In this document: one piece after another, positions 1 through 8,110 of the stretch | Position numbering within the stretch: the first letter of the stretch is position 1 | Layout: every line of letters starts with the position of its first letter | Made by a program: the position numbers and the translations under genes | The notes under the pieces: model-generated | The model's input: the letters and a program-made list of their open reading frames with translations, nothing else | Told to the model about the DNA's origin: nothing | Database searches by the model: none | NCBI GenBank assembly: GCA_051162045.1 | Contig: JBISDI010000009.1 | Reading direction: 5' to 3' (one strand) | From: Anaerozeibacter quisquiliarum | GTDB lineage: Bacteria > Bacillota > Clostridia > Christensenellales > Aristaeellaceae | Length of the DNA: 64,000 nt

Positions 1-10
1 AGACGCCTCC

Positions 11-943
11 CTATCCCTTGGCGAGCGTGCCGCACAGCTGTAGCCGCTCGCCGCTGATGTCGATGTCGAAGACCTCCGCGATTACCTGTGTCCAGCCGTG
101 GATGAAGTAGATCCAGCCGTCCTCGATGACCAGGTTGCGCTCGGCCTTCTGCGCCTCGGCCTGGCGCATGAACTCGAGCGTGCCGCGGTAGTTGAATTCC
201 CACGCGATGCCGCCGGTTGGGAAGCGGCAGCCGTCGGTCAGCGGCGAGCCGGGCCGATCCTTGCCGAGGCCGGTGGCGTTGACCACCAGCGAGCCCGCGG
301 GCAGCGATCCGACGATCCGATCGTTGAGCTCGGGCGACGGGCACAGGTGGAAGCTCAGCGGCACGCGCGAATCTTTCAGCACATTGACCGCCTCCGAAAG
401 CCGGGGCGCGCTGCGGTTGGTCAGGTGGAGGCGCGCCGGGATGTTCTCCCCGTGCTTATGCTCGGATACGTACGCGCCGATCGACAGCGCGCTGCCGCCC
501 GCGCCCAGCACGCACACCTCGGCCTGCGGGTGGTCGAGCCAGTAGTTCTTCGGCAAAAACGCGTCGAGCGCCAGCCCCGCGGTGATCGGGTCCTTGGCAT
601 GGCCGCAGAGCCGGCCGTCGCGCTTTGAGATCGACGACAGCTCGCCGAACATTCGCGCGTAGGGATCGAGGTAGTCGAACATGTCCCGGCAGGCGGCGTA
701 CAGGTCGATCTTGTGCGTCGTGACCAGCGTGCCCAGGCTCAGCGGATCGCCCTTGATGAAGGAGACCACCGCGCGATAGTCCTCGGCCGGGGCGTGGATC
801 GCGATATCGATGCCCACGATGCGGGCGTCGAGCCCAAGCGCCTCGGCCCACTTGGGAAACACCCTCATGATCGAGGACTGGCCGGTGGTGACGCCGATAA
901 AGTACATCGTGGGGTGTTCGGCCTTGGGGGGGAGTTTGACCAT
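11..943 (-). CDS. Shikimate dehydrogenase-like oxidoreductase
   Basis: Probable cytoplasmic NAD(P)-dependent dehydrogenase of the shikimate 5-dehydrogenase fold, 310 aa. The N-terminal substrate domain has VTTHK near residue 77, which matches the family's substrate-binding NVTxPxK region and keeps its lysine. A glycine-rich dinucleotide loop (VLGAGGSALS) lies near residue 145. I chose the ATG at 943 because AGGAG sits 8 nt upstream (952-956); the in-frame GTG at 952 overlaps that site. It is the last gene after the phosphotriesterase-like gene (39-nt gap) and the GntR gene. No other shikimate-pathway gene is nearby, so a catabolic role on a cyclic polyol or hydroxy acid is more likely than aromatic biosynthesis. 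The substrate is unknown. Confidence 0.75.
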   Translation of the reverse strand: MVKLPPKAEHPTMYFIGVTTGQSSIMRVFPKWAEALGLDARIVGIDIAIHAPAEDYRAVVSFIKGDPLSLGTLVTTHKIDLYAACRDMFDYLDPYARMFGELSSISKRDGRLCGHAKDPITAGLALDAFLPKNYWLDHPQAEVCVLGAGGSALSIGAYVSEHKHGENIPARLHLTNRSAPRLSEAVNVLKDSRVPLSFHLCPSPELNDRIVGSLPAGSLVVNATGLGKDRPGSPLTDGCRFPTGGIAWEFNYRGTLEFMRQAEAQKAERNLVIEDGWIYFIHGWTQVIAEVFDIDISGERLQLCGTLAKG

Positions 944-982
944 GATAATCACTCCTAGTTGTATGATTCATGAACGCCTAGG

Positions 983-1918
983 TCAAGCCTCGAACAGGCG
1001 GCGCGCGTTGCCGGTCGTCATCAAATCGATGTCCTCCGCCCGGATGCCGCCTGCGCGCAGCAGCGGCAGAAAGGTTTCAAGCAGGTACGTCAGGCCGATC
1101 GAGCCACCGTAGCTCGACAGCCGCTCGCGCGTGGTGTCGAGTGACAGCAGCAGGCGGCCCGCGTAGCCCAAGCCGATCATGTGGCGGATCAGCGTAAGCT
1201 CCGCCGCGTCACCGTGGTACTTGAACCGGCCGATCGTGTCGTAGCCGAGCATCGCGCCGGCGCGCGCAATCGCCTCGTGCGGGGCGCGGTCTCCCGCCTG
1301 GCGGTCGGCGTGACACACCACCACCCGGCGCTCCGGCAGGCCGCACGCCGCGCACAGCGTAAGCGCCTCGGGCGCGCCCGCGCCCCTGTCGGTGTGCAAA
1401 ATCAGCGGCACGCCCTTATGTGCGGCCGCCGCGCGCGCCGCCGCGCGCAGCAACACAGCCGTCCGCCCCGCGCAGCCCTTGGCGCCGAGCGCCGCCTTCA
1501 CCGCGCCCGCGCGCACCTTTTCCGAACCCGGCTCGTCTTGGATGCCCTCGTTCAGCTCGCGCGCAAACCGCTCATACAGCGCGTCTTCATCCGCCTGAAA
1601 GAAGAAGCTGTCCGCGCGGTAGAACATCGGCAAATGAAAGCCGGTGACTGCGATGATCTTGACGCACGACGCCGCGCTCATCCGCCGAAGCGCCTGGGCA
1701 TTGCGGCCGGCGCCGCCCGGCTGCGCGTCGAGCAGGGCATCCCCGCCCGCCGCGCGGTAGCGCGCAAGCTCCGCGGTCGATCGGGCCTCGTCGTCGATCA
1801 GCAGCGCGGGAAAGGCGTCGGTGGCCGGGCCGCGCGACACGAACAGGTGCTCGTGCAGCTGGCAGTGGCCGAGCGCCTCCGCGCCGATCGCTCCGGTAAC
1901 GGTCATAACCCGCGCCAT
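983..1918 (-). CDS. Phosphotriesterase (PTE) family metal-dependent hydrolase
   Basis: TIM-barrel binuclear-metal hydrolase, 311 aa, close to the family norm (about 310-330). The metal ligands can be followed along the chain: HEH at residues 22-24, a lysine in RAGAVKA that would be carboxylated, His in LILHTDRG, His in VVVCHADR and Asp in LLSLDTTR. The start at 1918 is set by an AGGAGGA site at 1924-1930; a longer reading to 1966 lacks a ribosome binding site. Many members of this family are sugar lactonases or esterases. The downstream dehydrogenase-like gene suggests hydrolysis of a lactone or ester followed by oxidation. Substrate unknown. Probably controlled by the GntR regulator immediately upstream. 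Confidence 0.85.
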   Translation of the reverse strand: MARVMTVTGAIGAEALGHCQLHEHLFVSRGPATDAFPALLIDDEARSTAELARYRAAGGDALLDAQPGGAGRNAQALRRMSAASCVKIIAVTGFHLPMFYRADSFFFQADEDALYERFARELNEGIQDEPGSEKVRAGAVKAALGAKGCAGRTAVLLRAAARAAAAHKGVPLILHTDRGAGAPEALTLCAACGLPERRVVVCHADRQAGDRAPHEAIARAGAMLGYDTIGRFKYHGDAAELTLIRHMIGLGYAGRLLLSLDTTRERLSSYGGSIGLTYLLETFLPLLRAGGIRAEDIDLMTTGNARRLFEA

Positions 1919-1949
1919 GTCGGTCCTCCTCGCGCTTATGGTATCTACA

Positions 1950-1962
1950 TACGATTGTCGTA
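1950..1962. promoter_or_regulatory. Inverted repeat upstream of the PTE-like gene, candidate operator
   Basis: TACGA-TTG-TCGTA is a perfect 5-bp inverted repeat with a 3-nt centre, 32 nt upstream of the start codon of the phosphotriesterase-like gene. The position fits an operator for the adjacent GntR regulator. No second copy was found at the regulator's own promoter, so the link is weak. Confidence 0.3.
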
Positions 1963-1991
1963 ACATTTATGGATAAAAACCCCCACGGGAC

Positions 1992-2034
1992 GGCCCTTCC
2001 CATTCCCCTCCTTGGAGGGGAATAGAAAGGGGCC
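1992..2034. repeat. Palindromic intergenic element (CATTCCCCTC family)
   Basis: Nested hairpin: outer arms GGCCCTT / AAAGGGGCC and inner arms CATTCCCCTCC / GGAGGGGAAT around a TT centre. It lies just past the GntR stop codon and before the PTE gene. The inner core recurs at 18834-18861, 41968-42142, 45721-45771 and, diverged, at 53230-53255. It could act as a terminator or mRNA 3'-end stabiliser for the GntR transcript. Confidence 0.75.
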
Positions 2035-2051
2035 CTTTGGCGGGACGATCC

Positions 2052-2816
2052 CTACCGCCCGCCGACGCCGGTGTCGATCAGCAGATCGACCTCGAAGCGG
2101 TTGCGGTCGCCGCGGTAGCGGGCGATCGAGTACTCGATCGGCTGGTCGTGCCGGTTATAGCCCACGGTGGTGGCCAGTTGGATGGGCTTGCCGCGCGCAA
2201 TGTTCAGGTATTCGACGTCCTTGCCCACGGCAGCCACCGCTTCCAGGATGCGGGTTACGCGGCAGATACGGGTGGCGTCGCGGGTGGCCAGCGCGTTGTA
2301 GAGCGACTCGCGTTCGAAGTCGCGGTTCAGGATGAACGAGCACAGTTCGTAGGGCAGCCAGGTCTCGACCGTGACGATCGGATCGGCGTCGGCAAAGCGA
2401 CGCCGGGCCAGGAAGATGTACTCGCCGCCCGCCGGGATGTTGAAGTGCGCGGCGGCCTGCTCGCTCAGGCGCACCTTCTCGAATGTGAGCAGTTGGGTGC
2501 TGGGCTTGCAGCCGGTGCGCGCGATCTGCTCGTCAAACGTCTCCAGCCGCTTGATGAAGTCCTGCTTGAGTTTGATACGGGCGACAAAGGTGCCCTTGCT
2601 CTTGACGCGATACAGCCAACCCTCCTGCACCAATTCGCTGATCGCCTGGCGCACGGTGGTCCGGCTGATCTCAAACATCTTGGAGAGCTCTTTTTCGGTC
2701 GGGATCAGCGCGTCCACCTCGTAGTTGCCGCTCTTGATCTCTTCGAGCAGCATGGTCTTGAGCTGAAAATACAGCGGAATGGGCACCCGCTTGTCCAGCT
2801 TTGTCGGATCGAGCAT
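2052..2816 (-). CDS. GntR family transcriptional regulator with UTRA domain
   Basis: DNA-binding sugar-sensing regulator, 254 aa, typical of the HutC/UTRA subgroup. The N-terminal winged helix shows PLYFQLKTMLLEEI, then the recognition segment SRTTVRQAISELVQEGW near residues 50-66, followed by the KGTFV wing. The C-terminal two-thirds is a UTRA-type effector domain, with the PIEYSIARYRGDR signature near the end. Start at 2816 is supported by AAGGAG 8 nt upstream; two upstream in-frame starts have no comparable site. It is the first gene of a three-gene minus-strand set with the PTE-like and shikimate-dehydrogenase-like genes, and is likely their local repressor. Effector unknown. Confidence 0.88.
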   Translation of the reverse strand: MLDPTKLDKRVPIPLYFQLKTMLLEEIKSGNYEVDALIPTEKELSKMFEISRTTVRQAISELVQEGWLYRVKSKGTFVARIKLKQDFIKRLETFDEQIARTGCKPSTQLLTFEKVRLSEQAAAHFNIPAGGEYIFLARRRFADADPIVTVETWLPYELCSFILNRDFERESLYNALATRDATRICRVTRILEAVAAVGKDVEYLNIARGKPIQLATTVGYNRHDQPIEYSIARYRGDRNRFEVDLLIDTGVGGR

Positions 2817-2877
2817 CACCGTCACTCCTTGTCGCATGGGCGCTTGTGTAACCACAGCGCTTCTATGTCCCAATGTC

Positions 2878-2905
2878 ATTATATCATACTTTTCAAAATA
2901 TGCAA
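2878..2905 (-). promoter_or_regulatory. SigmaA-type promoter of the GntR operon
   Basis: On the minus strand: -35 TTGCAT (2900-2905), 16-nt spacer, -10 TATAAT (2878-2883). It sits about 60 nt upstream of the GntR start codon. Confidence 0.7.
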
Positions 2906-2949
2906 CCAGAGCCGTGCCGTTTTACGCACAAAATAATTTTGTCGCCAAG

Positions 2950-2978
2950 TTGACAAAGCGTGTACGGTCGATTACACT
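2950..2978 (+). promoter_or_regulatory. Candidate promoter of the decayed glycerol dehydrogenase gene
   Basis: TTGACA (2950-2955), 17-nt spacer, TACACT (2973-2978), pointing at the gldA-like remnant about 60 nt downstream. It is divergent from the GntR promoter. Confidence 0.5.
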
Positions 2979-3040
2979 GCACTTGGTCATAACATTGGTA
3001 TATTGTAATTTCATTGCATGAGAGGGCATACGAAGGGCAC

Positions 3041-3837
3041 ATGTTTCCGCGCCGGTACGCGCCTGGGGTTCGCCCAGCCGCTACATTCAGGGGCCGAATC
3101 TGCTTCGAGACATCGAGAAGTACACCCGGGCCTACGGCAAACGCGTTGCCGCGGTCATCGACCAGTTCTTCTTTGACTCGCTGACCCGAGAGCTCGGCAC
3201 ATGTTACGCGGACACCGGCTCGGCGTTTACGTCGGTGGTGTTCAACTCCGAGGTCACGCTCGCCCGGATTGAGGCGACGACCGAGTCGCTGCGCGCGTTT
3301 GCGCCCGACGTCGTCGTCGGCATCGGCGCCGGCAAGACGCTCGACACCGCCAAGGCGGTGGCCGACAACTTCTCAGTGCCGGTGGTGATCTGCCCGACGC
3401 CGGCGTCCACCGACGCGCTGTCGGTGATTTACAAGGACAACGGCGAGCACGCTCACGCCCGCAATTACCTGAGCAACCCCAACCTCGTGCTGATGGACAG
3501 CGCGATCATCGCCAAGGCCCCGATCCGGTTCCCGGTGTCGGGCATGGGCGACGCGCTGGCGACCGTGTTCGAGGCGAAGGCAAACGAGCTGTCCGACCAC
3601 GGCAACTACATCAACGAAAAGCAGGGCCCGTTCCGGCGGCCGCGCACGGCGATGATCGTCTCCGAGGCCTGCTACGAGACGCTGCTCGAGTACGGCTTGC
3701 AGGCCAAGCTCGCGGCCGAGCGCGGCCTCGTCACCGAGGCGGTCGAGCACATCATCGAGTGCAACACGCTGATGAGCGGCCTGGGCTTTGAGAACACCGG
3801 CTGCGCGGGCGCGCACTACAAGTCTCTGCGCGGCTAA
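3041..3837 (+). pseudogene. gldA: Broken glycerol dehydrogenase-like gene (iron-containing ADH family)
   Basis: The in-frame translation beginning SPSRYIQGPN near 3070 matches the N-terminus of glycerol dehydrogenase. The NAD site GIGAGKTLDTAK is intact, as are the metal-site segment GMGDALATVFEAK and NTLMSGLGFENTG. Two defects are visible. First, the only ATG with a ribosome binding site (3041, after AAGGG) is in a different frame from the body; the body frame is open only from a TGA at 3019-3021 and has no start codon before RYIQGP, so a frameshift lies near 3045-3070. Second, the chain stops at GAHYKSLRG, about 110 residues short of the usual 365, so the last metal-binding histidine is lost. 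Classed as a pseudogene; sequencing error could explain the frameshift but not easily the truncation. Confidence 0.8.
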
Positions 3838-3851
3838 AGGCCCCCGACCCA

Positions 3852-3886
3852 AGGGGCTGCGGCGCCTTGCAGGCGTCACAGCCCCT
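3852..3886 (+). terminator. Hairpin after the gldA remnant
   Basis: AGGGGCTG (3852-3859) pairs with CAGCCCCT (3879-3886) around a GC-rich inner stem. It follows the stop codon by 15 nt. There is no T-run, so its strength as an intrinsic terminator is uncertain. Confidence 0.5.
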
Positions 3887-3960
3887 CGCACAAGATGCCC
3901 GATCGCGCCGCCATCGCTTTCCGGCCATGATTGAGATCGATGGCGGCGTTCATCCTGATT

Positions 3961-5844
3961 TCAACCATGGTCATCGGCATCCCCGTCATCTGTGTCTGAA
4001 ACGACGCCCGTCAACGCGCGGCGAGGAGGAAGGCCCGCCTCGTCGCTTGCCAGACAGATGATCTCCTTTGTCTTCTCCAGCGGGTACGGCGTATCGTCCC
4101 AACGGCAAAACTCCACCGTCTCGACGGTTGCCTTCCGTTCGTGATTGTTTTCCCCGACAGGCACAATAACCTCGTCGCCCACGTCAATGCGCAAATCGGT
4201 GGTACGGTAGTGATAGACCTTGCCGCCGTCCGAAAATTCGACGCCGCAGTATTTGACTTCGCCCTTTTTCAAGGCAAACGCAAAACCGGAAAGTCCGACG
4301 ATACCGCCGAACCCGTAAGTCTGGATGATGACGCGGACGGTTTCTATGAACATCCCGAACTGCTTCTCGGGGATATGGGCGCGGTCGAAAACACCCCTGT
4401 GGACGATGGTGCTCCCATCCTCGCGTTCAGCTTCCAGTTCGTAAAGGTTGATCGCAAAGTCGATTTCCTGATAGAGCGGCGAATCATGCCAGCCATCCGC
4501 GTCAAGGCAGTCGGTCATCAAATCGAGGCAGGCTTCGCCAAGGCCGGAGACCGCCCCAATCTCATACTGGTGGGCGACGCTGCCGCCCTCAAGCGTACTG
4601 CTCCTTATCGTCACCTGATGCTCGGTCAGGAGCAATTCGCTCGTGTTGCCCTCGCGGAACGGTCTCAGACCAATCCTGACCCGCCTCAAGGCAGGTCTGT
4701 CCGGCTCCGGTTTGCGCTCGTCGTCTATCGCTTTCAGTCGAGCAAGCCATCTTTCAATGAAGCCTTTGGCGACGAATGTCTCAAATATGCCGTCCGTATA
4801 GTGTTCGGCGCGAAGCACACCGAGTATCAAGGCGAGCGCCGTCTGCTCATCGAGCGCATCCGCATCGGCGGCTTTCATGGACTCCTCGCTCCAATTCAAG
4901 CCGTGCTTTGCGAGAATCGCCTGATAGTCCTGCAAGCCGTATTTGGGATTCGACCAGGCAAAGGTGCAGAACTCCTGACAAAAGTCCCGCCAGTTAACCT
5001 TATCGGCCAGTTTGTCGAGGTGCTTCGTGATGAAGTCGAACTTGCGATTCGGCTTTCCCGCCTTCGCCGCCTTCTCCCATTCGCGGAAGATGCCGCGCAG
5101 TTCGCCGTCCAGGTAGGTCAATGCCTTGCGCTTTAGGGGGAGCGGAACGCCGTAGTAGGCTTCGGCCACGGCGCAAGCGATCGCGGCGAGCGTATCGCTG
5201 TCGCCGCCGATGCTGATGGCGTTTCGGACCGCGTCCTCGAAGGTTGTGGATTCGAGGAACGCCACGATCGCCTGGGGCACGGTTTCCTGGCAGGTCTCAT
5301 TGAAGGCGTAAACGTCGCGTATGCCGTCGAGGGTGAAGCCGAGCTTGTAGTAATCCCGCTCGATCCGCTCGCGGATCTCCCGCTTCGTCGCGCCGCTGCG
5401 GGCCATGAAGATGGCAACCGCGGTTGCCTCCGCACCCTTCACGCCCTCCTCGTGGTTGTGCGTCACCTCTGTGACCTTTCGGGCGAGCGACCTTGCCTCT
5501 TCCTCGGTCTTGGCGATAAAGCCGCACGGCGACACGCGCATGGCGGCTCCGTTACCGAAGCTGTTATAGGGCCGCGGGTGGTCGCTGAATATCCACCGGT
5601 GGAACATGCCGCCGAATCCGCAGTCAGGGTGCTTGCGGCCGATGGCCTGCATATGCCGGACGGCCTGATCGCCCAGCCGTTCCCAGTCGCCCTCGCAAAC
5701 GAGAATGGCCTTCGCTACGGCAAGGGTCATGATGCTGTCGTCGGTGGCGAAACAGCCTTCGGCGAACAGGTCAAACTCCTTGCTCCGGTGGTTATCGAAT
5801 TCAAAACGCGAACCCACGATGTCGCCGATGATTGCGCCGAGCAT
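3961..5844 (-). CDS. Multidomain ADP-ribosylglycohydrolase (DraG family) protein
   Basis: Predicted to remove ADP-ribose from protein or nucleic acid targets. The first ~265 of 627 aa form an ADP-ribosylglycohydrolase domain with the magnesium-binding motifs GDIVGSRFE (residues 7-15), TDDS (34-37) and GGDSDTLAAIA near residue 216. A middle segment (about 285-395, KVNWRDFCQEFCTF onward) resembles DUF6508. The C-terminal segment (about 520-600, GDEVIVPVGENNHE then YPLEKTKEI) is a small beta-rich domain often seen beside or fused to this family. The start at 5844 follows an AGGGGG site. The gene stands alone between unrelated loci. A DraG enzyme is normally about 300 aa, so the fusion is the notable point. 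Target unknown. Confidence 0.87.
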   Translation of the reverse strand: MLGAIIGDIVGSRFEFDNHRSKEFDLFAEGCFATDDSIMTLAVAKAILVCEGDWERLGDQAVRHMQAIGRKHPDCGFGGMFHRWIFSDHPRPYNSFGNGAAMRVSPCGFIAKTEEEARSLARKVTEVTHNHEEGVKGAEATAVAIFMARSGATKREIRERIERDYYKLGFTLDGIRDVYAFNETCQETVPQAIVAFLESTTFEDAVRNAISIGGDSDTLAAIACAVAEAYYGVPLPLKRKALTYLDGELRGIFREWEKAAKAGKPNRKFDFITKHLDKLADKVNWRDFCQEFCTFAWSNPKYGLQDYQAILAKHGLNWSEESMKAADADALDEQTALALILGVLRAEHYTDGIFETFVAKGFIERWLARLKAIDDERKPEPDRPALRRVRIGLRPFREGNTSELLLTEHQVTIRSSTLEGGSVAHQYEIGAVSGLGEACLDLMTDCLDADGWHDSPLYQEIDFAINLYELEAEREDGSTIVHRGVFDRAHIPEKQFGMFIETVRVIIQTYGFGGIVGLSGFAFALKKGEVKYCGVEFSDGGKVYHYRTTDLRIDVGDEVIVPVGENNHERKATVETVEFCRWDDTPYPLEKTKEIICLASDEAGLPPRRALTGVVSDTDDGDADDHG

Positions 5845-5930
5845 AATTGAATCCCCCTGCCTTCATGATGTCGGCTGGACGCTTCGCAAAAGATAGGAGC
5901 GGGCGTCAAGGCCGCGGTGTGCCGTGCCGC

Positions 5931-6914
5931 CTATTGCGCCGATCCGGCGATCCGGATGGGATCAAGGATCAGCGCGCGGGGGAGGGCCGGTTCGCCTTTC
6001 AGGATGCGCAGCGCGTACTCGATCGCCTGTTCGCCGCCGGTGGGGCAGCTGAAGGTGGCGTCCAATAGGCCCTTTTGCACCATTTCGCGTCCGCCGCCCG
6101 GCCCGTCGAGGCCGTCCACGCCCACATAGCGCACGCCGGGCACGCGCAGCTTGTCGATGGCCAGGCGCGCGCCGTAGGCCATGGCGTCGTTTTGAGCGAA
6201 CACCACGTCGATCTTGCCGGGGTGCTCCACCATGTATTCCTTGGTGCGGTCCTCGGCCTGATCCTGCATCCAGTTGCCGACCAGTTGCGCGGCCGACACC
6301 ACGTCCCGCTTGCCCGCGAGCGCGTCCGCGAAGCCCTTGGAGCGCTCGGCCACCGGCGGGGAGCCGTGCACGCCCTGAATCTCGAGCACCCTGCCGCCGC
6401 CCTCGCCCAGCAGCCGCGCCACCTCCGCGCCCGCGAGCTGGCCGATCATGTAGTTGTTCGGCCCGATGAACAGCGTGTACTCCTCGCCGCGCACGCCGCG
6501 GTCGAGCACGATCACCGGAATCTGAGAAAATACCTCGCTGATTACGGGCATCAGCGCCTCGCCGTCGATCGGCGACACCACGAGCAGGTCGATGCCGTAC
6601 CCCATCAGCCGCCGGATGTCCTGAATCTGGCGTCGGATGTCGTCCTGATGCCGCTCGTTGTCCTGGCGCTGTATCTCCTGGCTGGCGTTGGTGAAGATCA
6701 CGCGCAGGTTGTCGTGGCGCGAAGCTTTGCGCTCGATGTCCTGGTTCATCGTGATGCGCCAGGGCTCGGTCAGGTTGGCCTGGCTCATGCCGATCAGAAA
6801 CTCGATCTGCGCGGGCGATTCGCCGTTTCGGGGCCAAAAAAGCCAGGCGCAAACCGCCGCGCACAGCAGCGCCAGCGCGAGCGCGCCGCCGACGAACCAT
6901 GCGCGCCGCCTCAT
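5931..6914 (-). CDS. Membrane-anchored sugar-binding protein, probable sensor partner of the histidine kinase
   Basis: RbsB-like periplasmic-binding-protein fold (Peripla_BP_4), 327 aa. The N-terminus is a single hydrophobic helix (residues 6-27) ending in WLFWP with no signal-peptidase site, so the protein should stay tethered. The domain is clearly paralogous to the importer's binding protein at 10336-11289: compare GMSQANLTEPWRITMN with GMAQCNLGEPWRVAMN, and YVGVDGLDGPGGG with FVGVDGLPTPDGG. Its start overlaps the response-regulator stop by 4 nt. The order kinase, regulator, anchored binding protein resembles the XylFII-LytS-YesN arrangement of clostridia, where the binding protein presents the sugar to the kinase. 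It probably senses the same sugar the importer carries. Confidence 0.85.
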   Translation of the reverse strand: MRRRAWFVGGALALALLCAAVCAWLFWPRNGESPAQIEFLIGMSQANLTEPWRITMNQDIERKASRHDNLRVIFTNASQEIQRQDNERHQDDIRRQIQDIRRLMGYGIDLLVVSPIDGEALMPVISEVFSQIPVIVLDRGVRGEEYTLFIGPNNYMIGQLAGAEVARLLGEGGGRVLEIQGVHGSPPVAERSKGFADALAGKRDVVSAAQLVGNWMQDQAEDRTKEYMVEHPGKIDVVFAQNDAMAYGARLAIDKLRVPGVRYVGVDGLDGPGGGREMVQKGLLDATFSCPTGGEQAIEYALRILKGEPALPRALILDPIRIAGSAQ

Positions 6915-8110
6915 GGGTTTTTCTCCTCGCCGCGGTATTCGATCGGCGGCGCGCCCAGCACCTTCTTGAACGCGGTGCTGAAGTAGTGCGGCGTACTGTA
7001 GCCCACTTTCTCGGCGATCAACTTGATCTTGGTCTCGCCGCGGCGCATCAGCGCGACGGCGGCGCCCAGCCGCACGGTGGTCAGGTATTTCGAGAAGGCC
7101 ATGCCCAACTCCTGCTTCATCAGCCGGCTCAGATAGGACGGGTTCACGCCCACCGCCTCCGCCACGTCCATCAGCCCCAGGTCCACGCGGCCGTAATGCC
7201 GGGCGATGTAGGCGACGGCCTGATCCACGGCGGCGGGGCGCGCCGCGTCGCGCTCCAGGTCCTCCAGCAGTTGGTCGTAGGCTTCCTCCAGCCCCGCGAG
7301 GCCCGCGGCGGGCCGCGCACGAAGGCTCACGCCCACATTAAGCGCCGCGCCCGCCTGGCGCGCGGCCTGCGCGAGCGCCTCGTCCATGGCCTCGTCGGCG
7401 TCGTACAGCAGCATCACGTGGTCGCGTTCGTCGCCGAACACGCAGGAGAACCGGCAGCGCGCAAGCGCGTCTCTGAGCGCGTCCGAGAACGCGTATTGCA
7501 GCATCCGGGGCCGCCAGAGGGTCGCCTGGCGGTCGTCTGAACGCGCCCGGATCATCATCAGCACCGCCCGGCGCAGCGCCGGCAGCTTGAGGTGGCCCAT
7601 CTGCTCCTCGATCTCGCCCGGCGACAGCCGCCCCTGAATCGCCTCCGACAGCAGCTCCTCGCGCAGCAATTCCGCCCGCTTGTCAAGCTGTGCGACCGCC
7701 CAGGCGAAATGCCGCCCGCGCTCGCGCTCGGCGTTAAGCGCCTGGATCGCGCCGTCGAGCGCAGAGCGCAATTCGCTGAGCTCCACCGGCTTGAGCAGGT
7801 AGGCGTGCACGCCCAAGTCCAGCGCGCGGCGGGCGTAGTCGAACGCTTCGAACCCGGTGATTATGATGATGCGCGCGTCGCTCCTCGTCTCGCGCAGCCG
7901 CTCGATAAAGTCGAGCCCGGTCAAAAACGGCATGTTGATGTCCACCAGCAGGATGTCCGGGCGGGTGGCTGTGGCCATCTCGAGCGCATGCTCGCCGTCA
8001 TCGGCCTGCGCGACCACCTCGAGGTCCAGCCCCATGTGCTCGATCTGCGCGCGCAGCCCGCGCCGGATCTTGGGCTCGTCGTCCGCGATCAACAACTTCC
8101 ACACGCTCAT
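6911..8110 (-). CDS. Response regulator, AraC-type (YesN family)
   Basis: Cytoplasmic transcription factor of 399 aa. The receiver domain spans residues 1-120, with acidic residues in IADDEPK, phospho-acceptor Asp57 in LLVDINMP and the conserved lysine in YLLKPVEL. A central linker follows. The C-terminal ~100 residues form an AraC double helix-turn-helix (VNPSYLSRLMKQELG and later KIKLIAEKVGYSTPHYFSTAF). The start at 8110 overlaps the kinase stop (ATGA), so the pair is translationally coupled; an upstream extension in the same frame is not used. It probably activates the importer operon at 10.3-13.8 kb in response to the kinase. Confidence 0.93.
   Translation of the reverse strand: MSVWKLLIADDEPKIRRGLRAQIEHMGLDLEVVAQADDGEHALEMATATRPDILLVDINMPFLTGLDFIERLRETRSDARIIIITGFEAFDYARRALDLGVHAYLLKPVELSELRSALDGAIQALNAERERGRHFAWAVAQLDKRAELLREELLSEAIQGRLSPGEIEEQMGHLKLPALRRAVLMMIRARSDDRQATLWRPRMLQYAFSDALRDALARCRFSCVFGDERDHVMLLYDADEAMDEALAQAARQAGAALNVGVSLRARPAAGLAGLEEAYDQLLEDLERDAARPAAVDQAVAYIARHYGRVDLGLMDVAEAVGVNPSYLSRLMKQELGMAFSKYLTTVRLGAAVALMRRGETKIKLIAEKVGYSTPHYFSTAFKKVLGAPPIEYRGEEKNP

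Noticed and set aside
98..628. Long open frames antisense to real genes throughout the window, for example here and at 16970-19198, 23218-25335, 43247-46063 and 58327-61296
   Set aside because: They lie opposite well-supported genes, are rich in Arg, Ala, His and Gly as expected from GC-rich antisense reading, and lack ribosome binding sites and family motifs.
11..943. Biosynthetic aroE
   Set aside because: The N-terminal substrate segment deviates from AroE and no other shikimate-pathway gene is present; the operon context is GntR and a PTE-like hydrolase.
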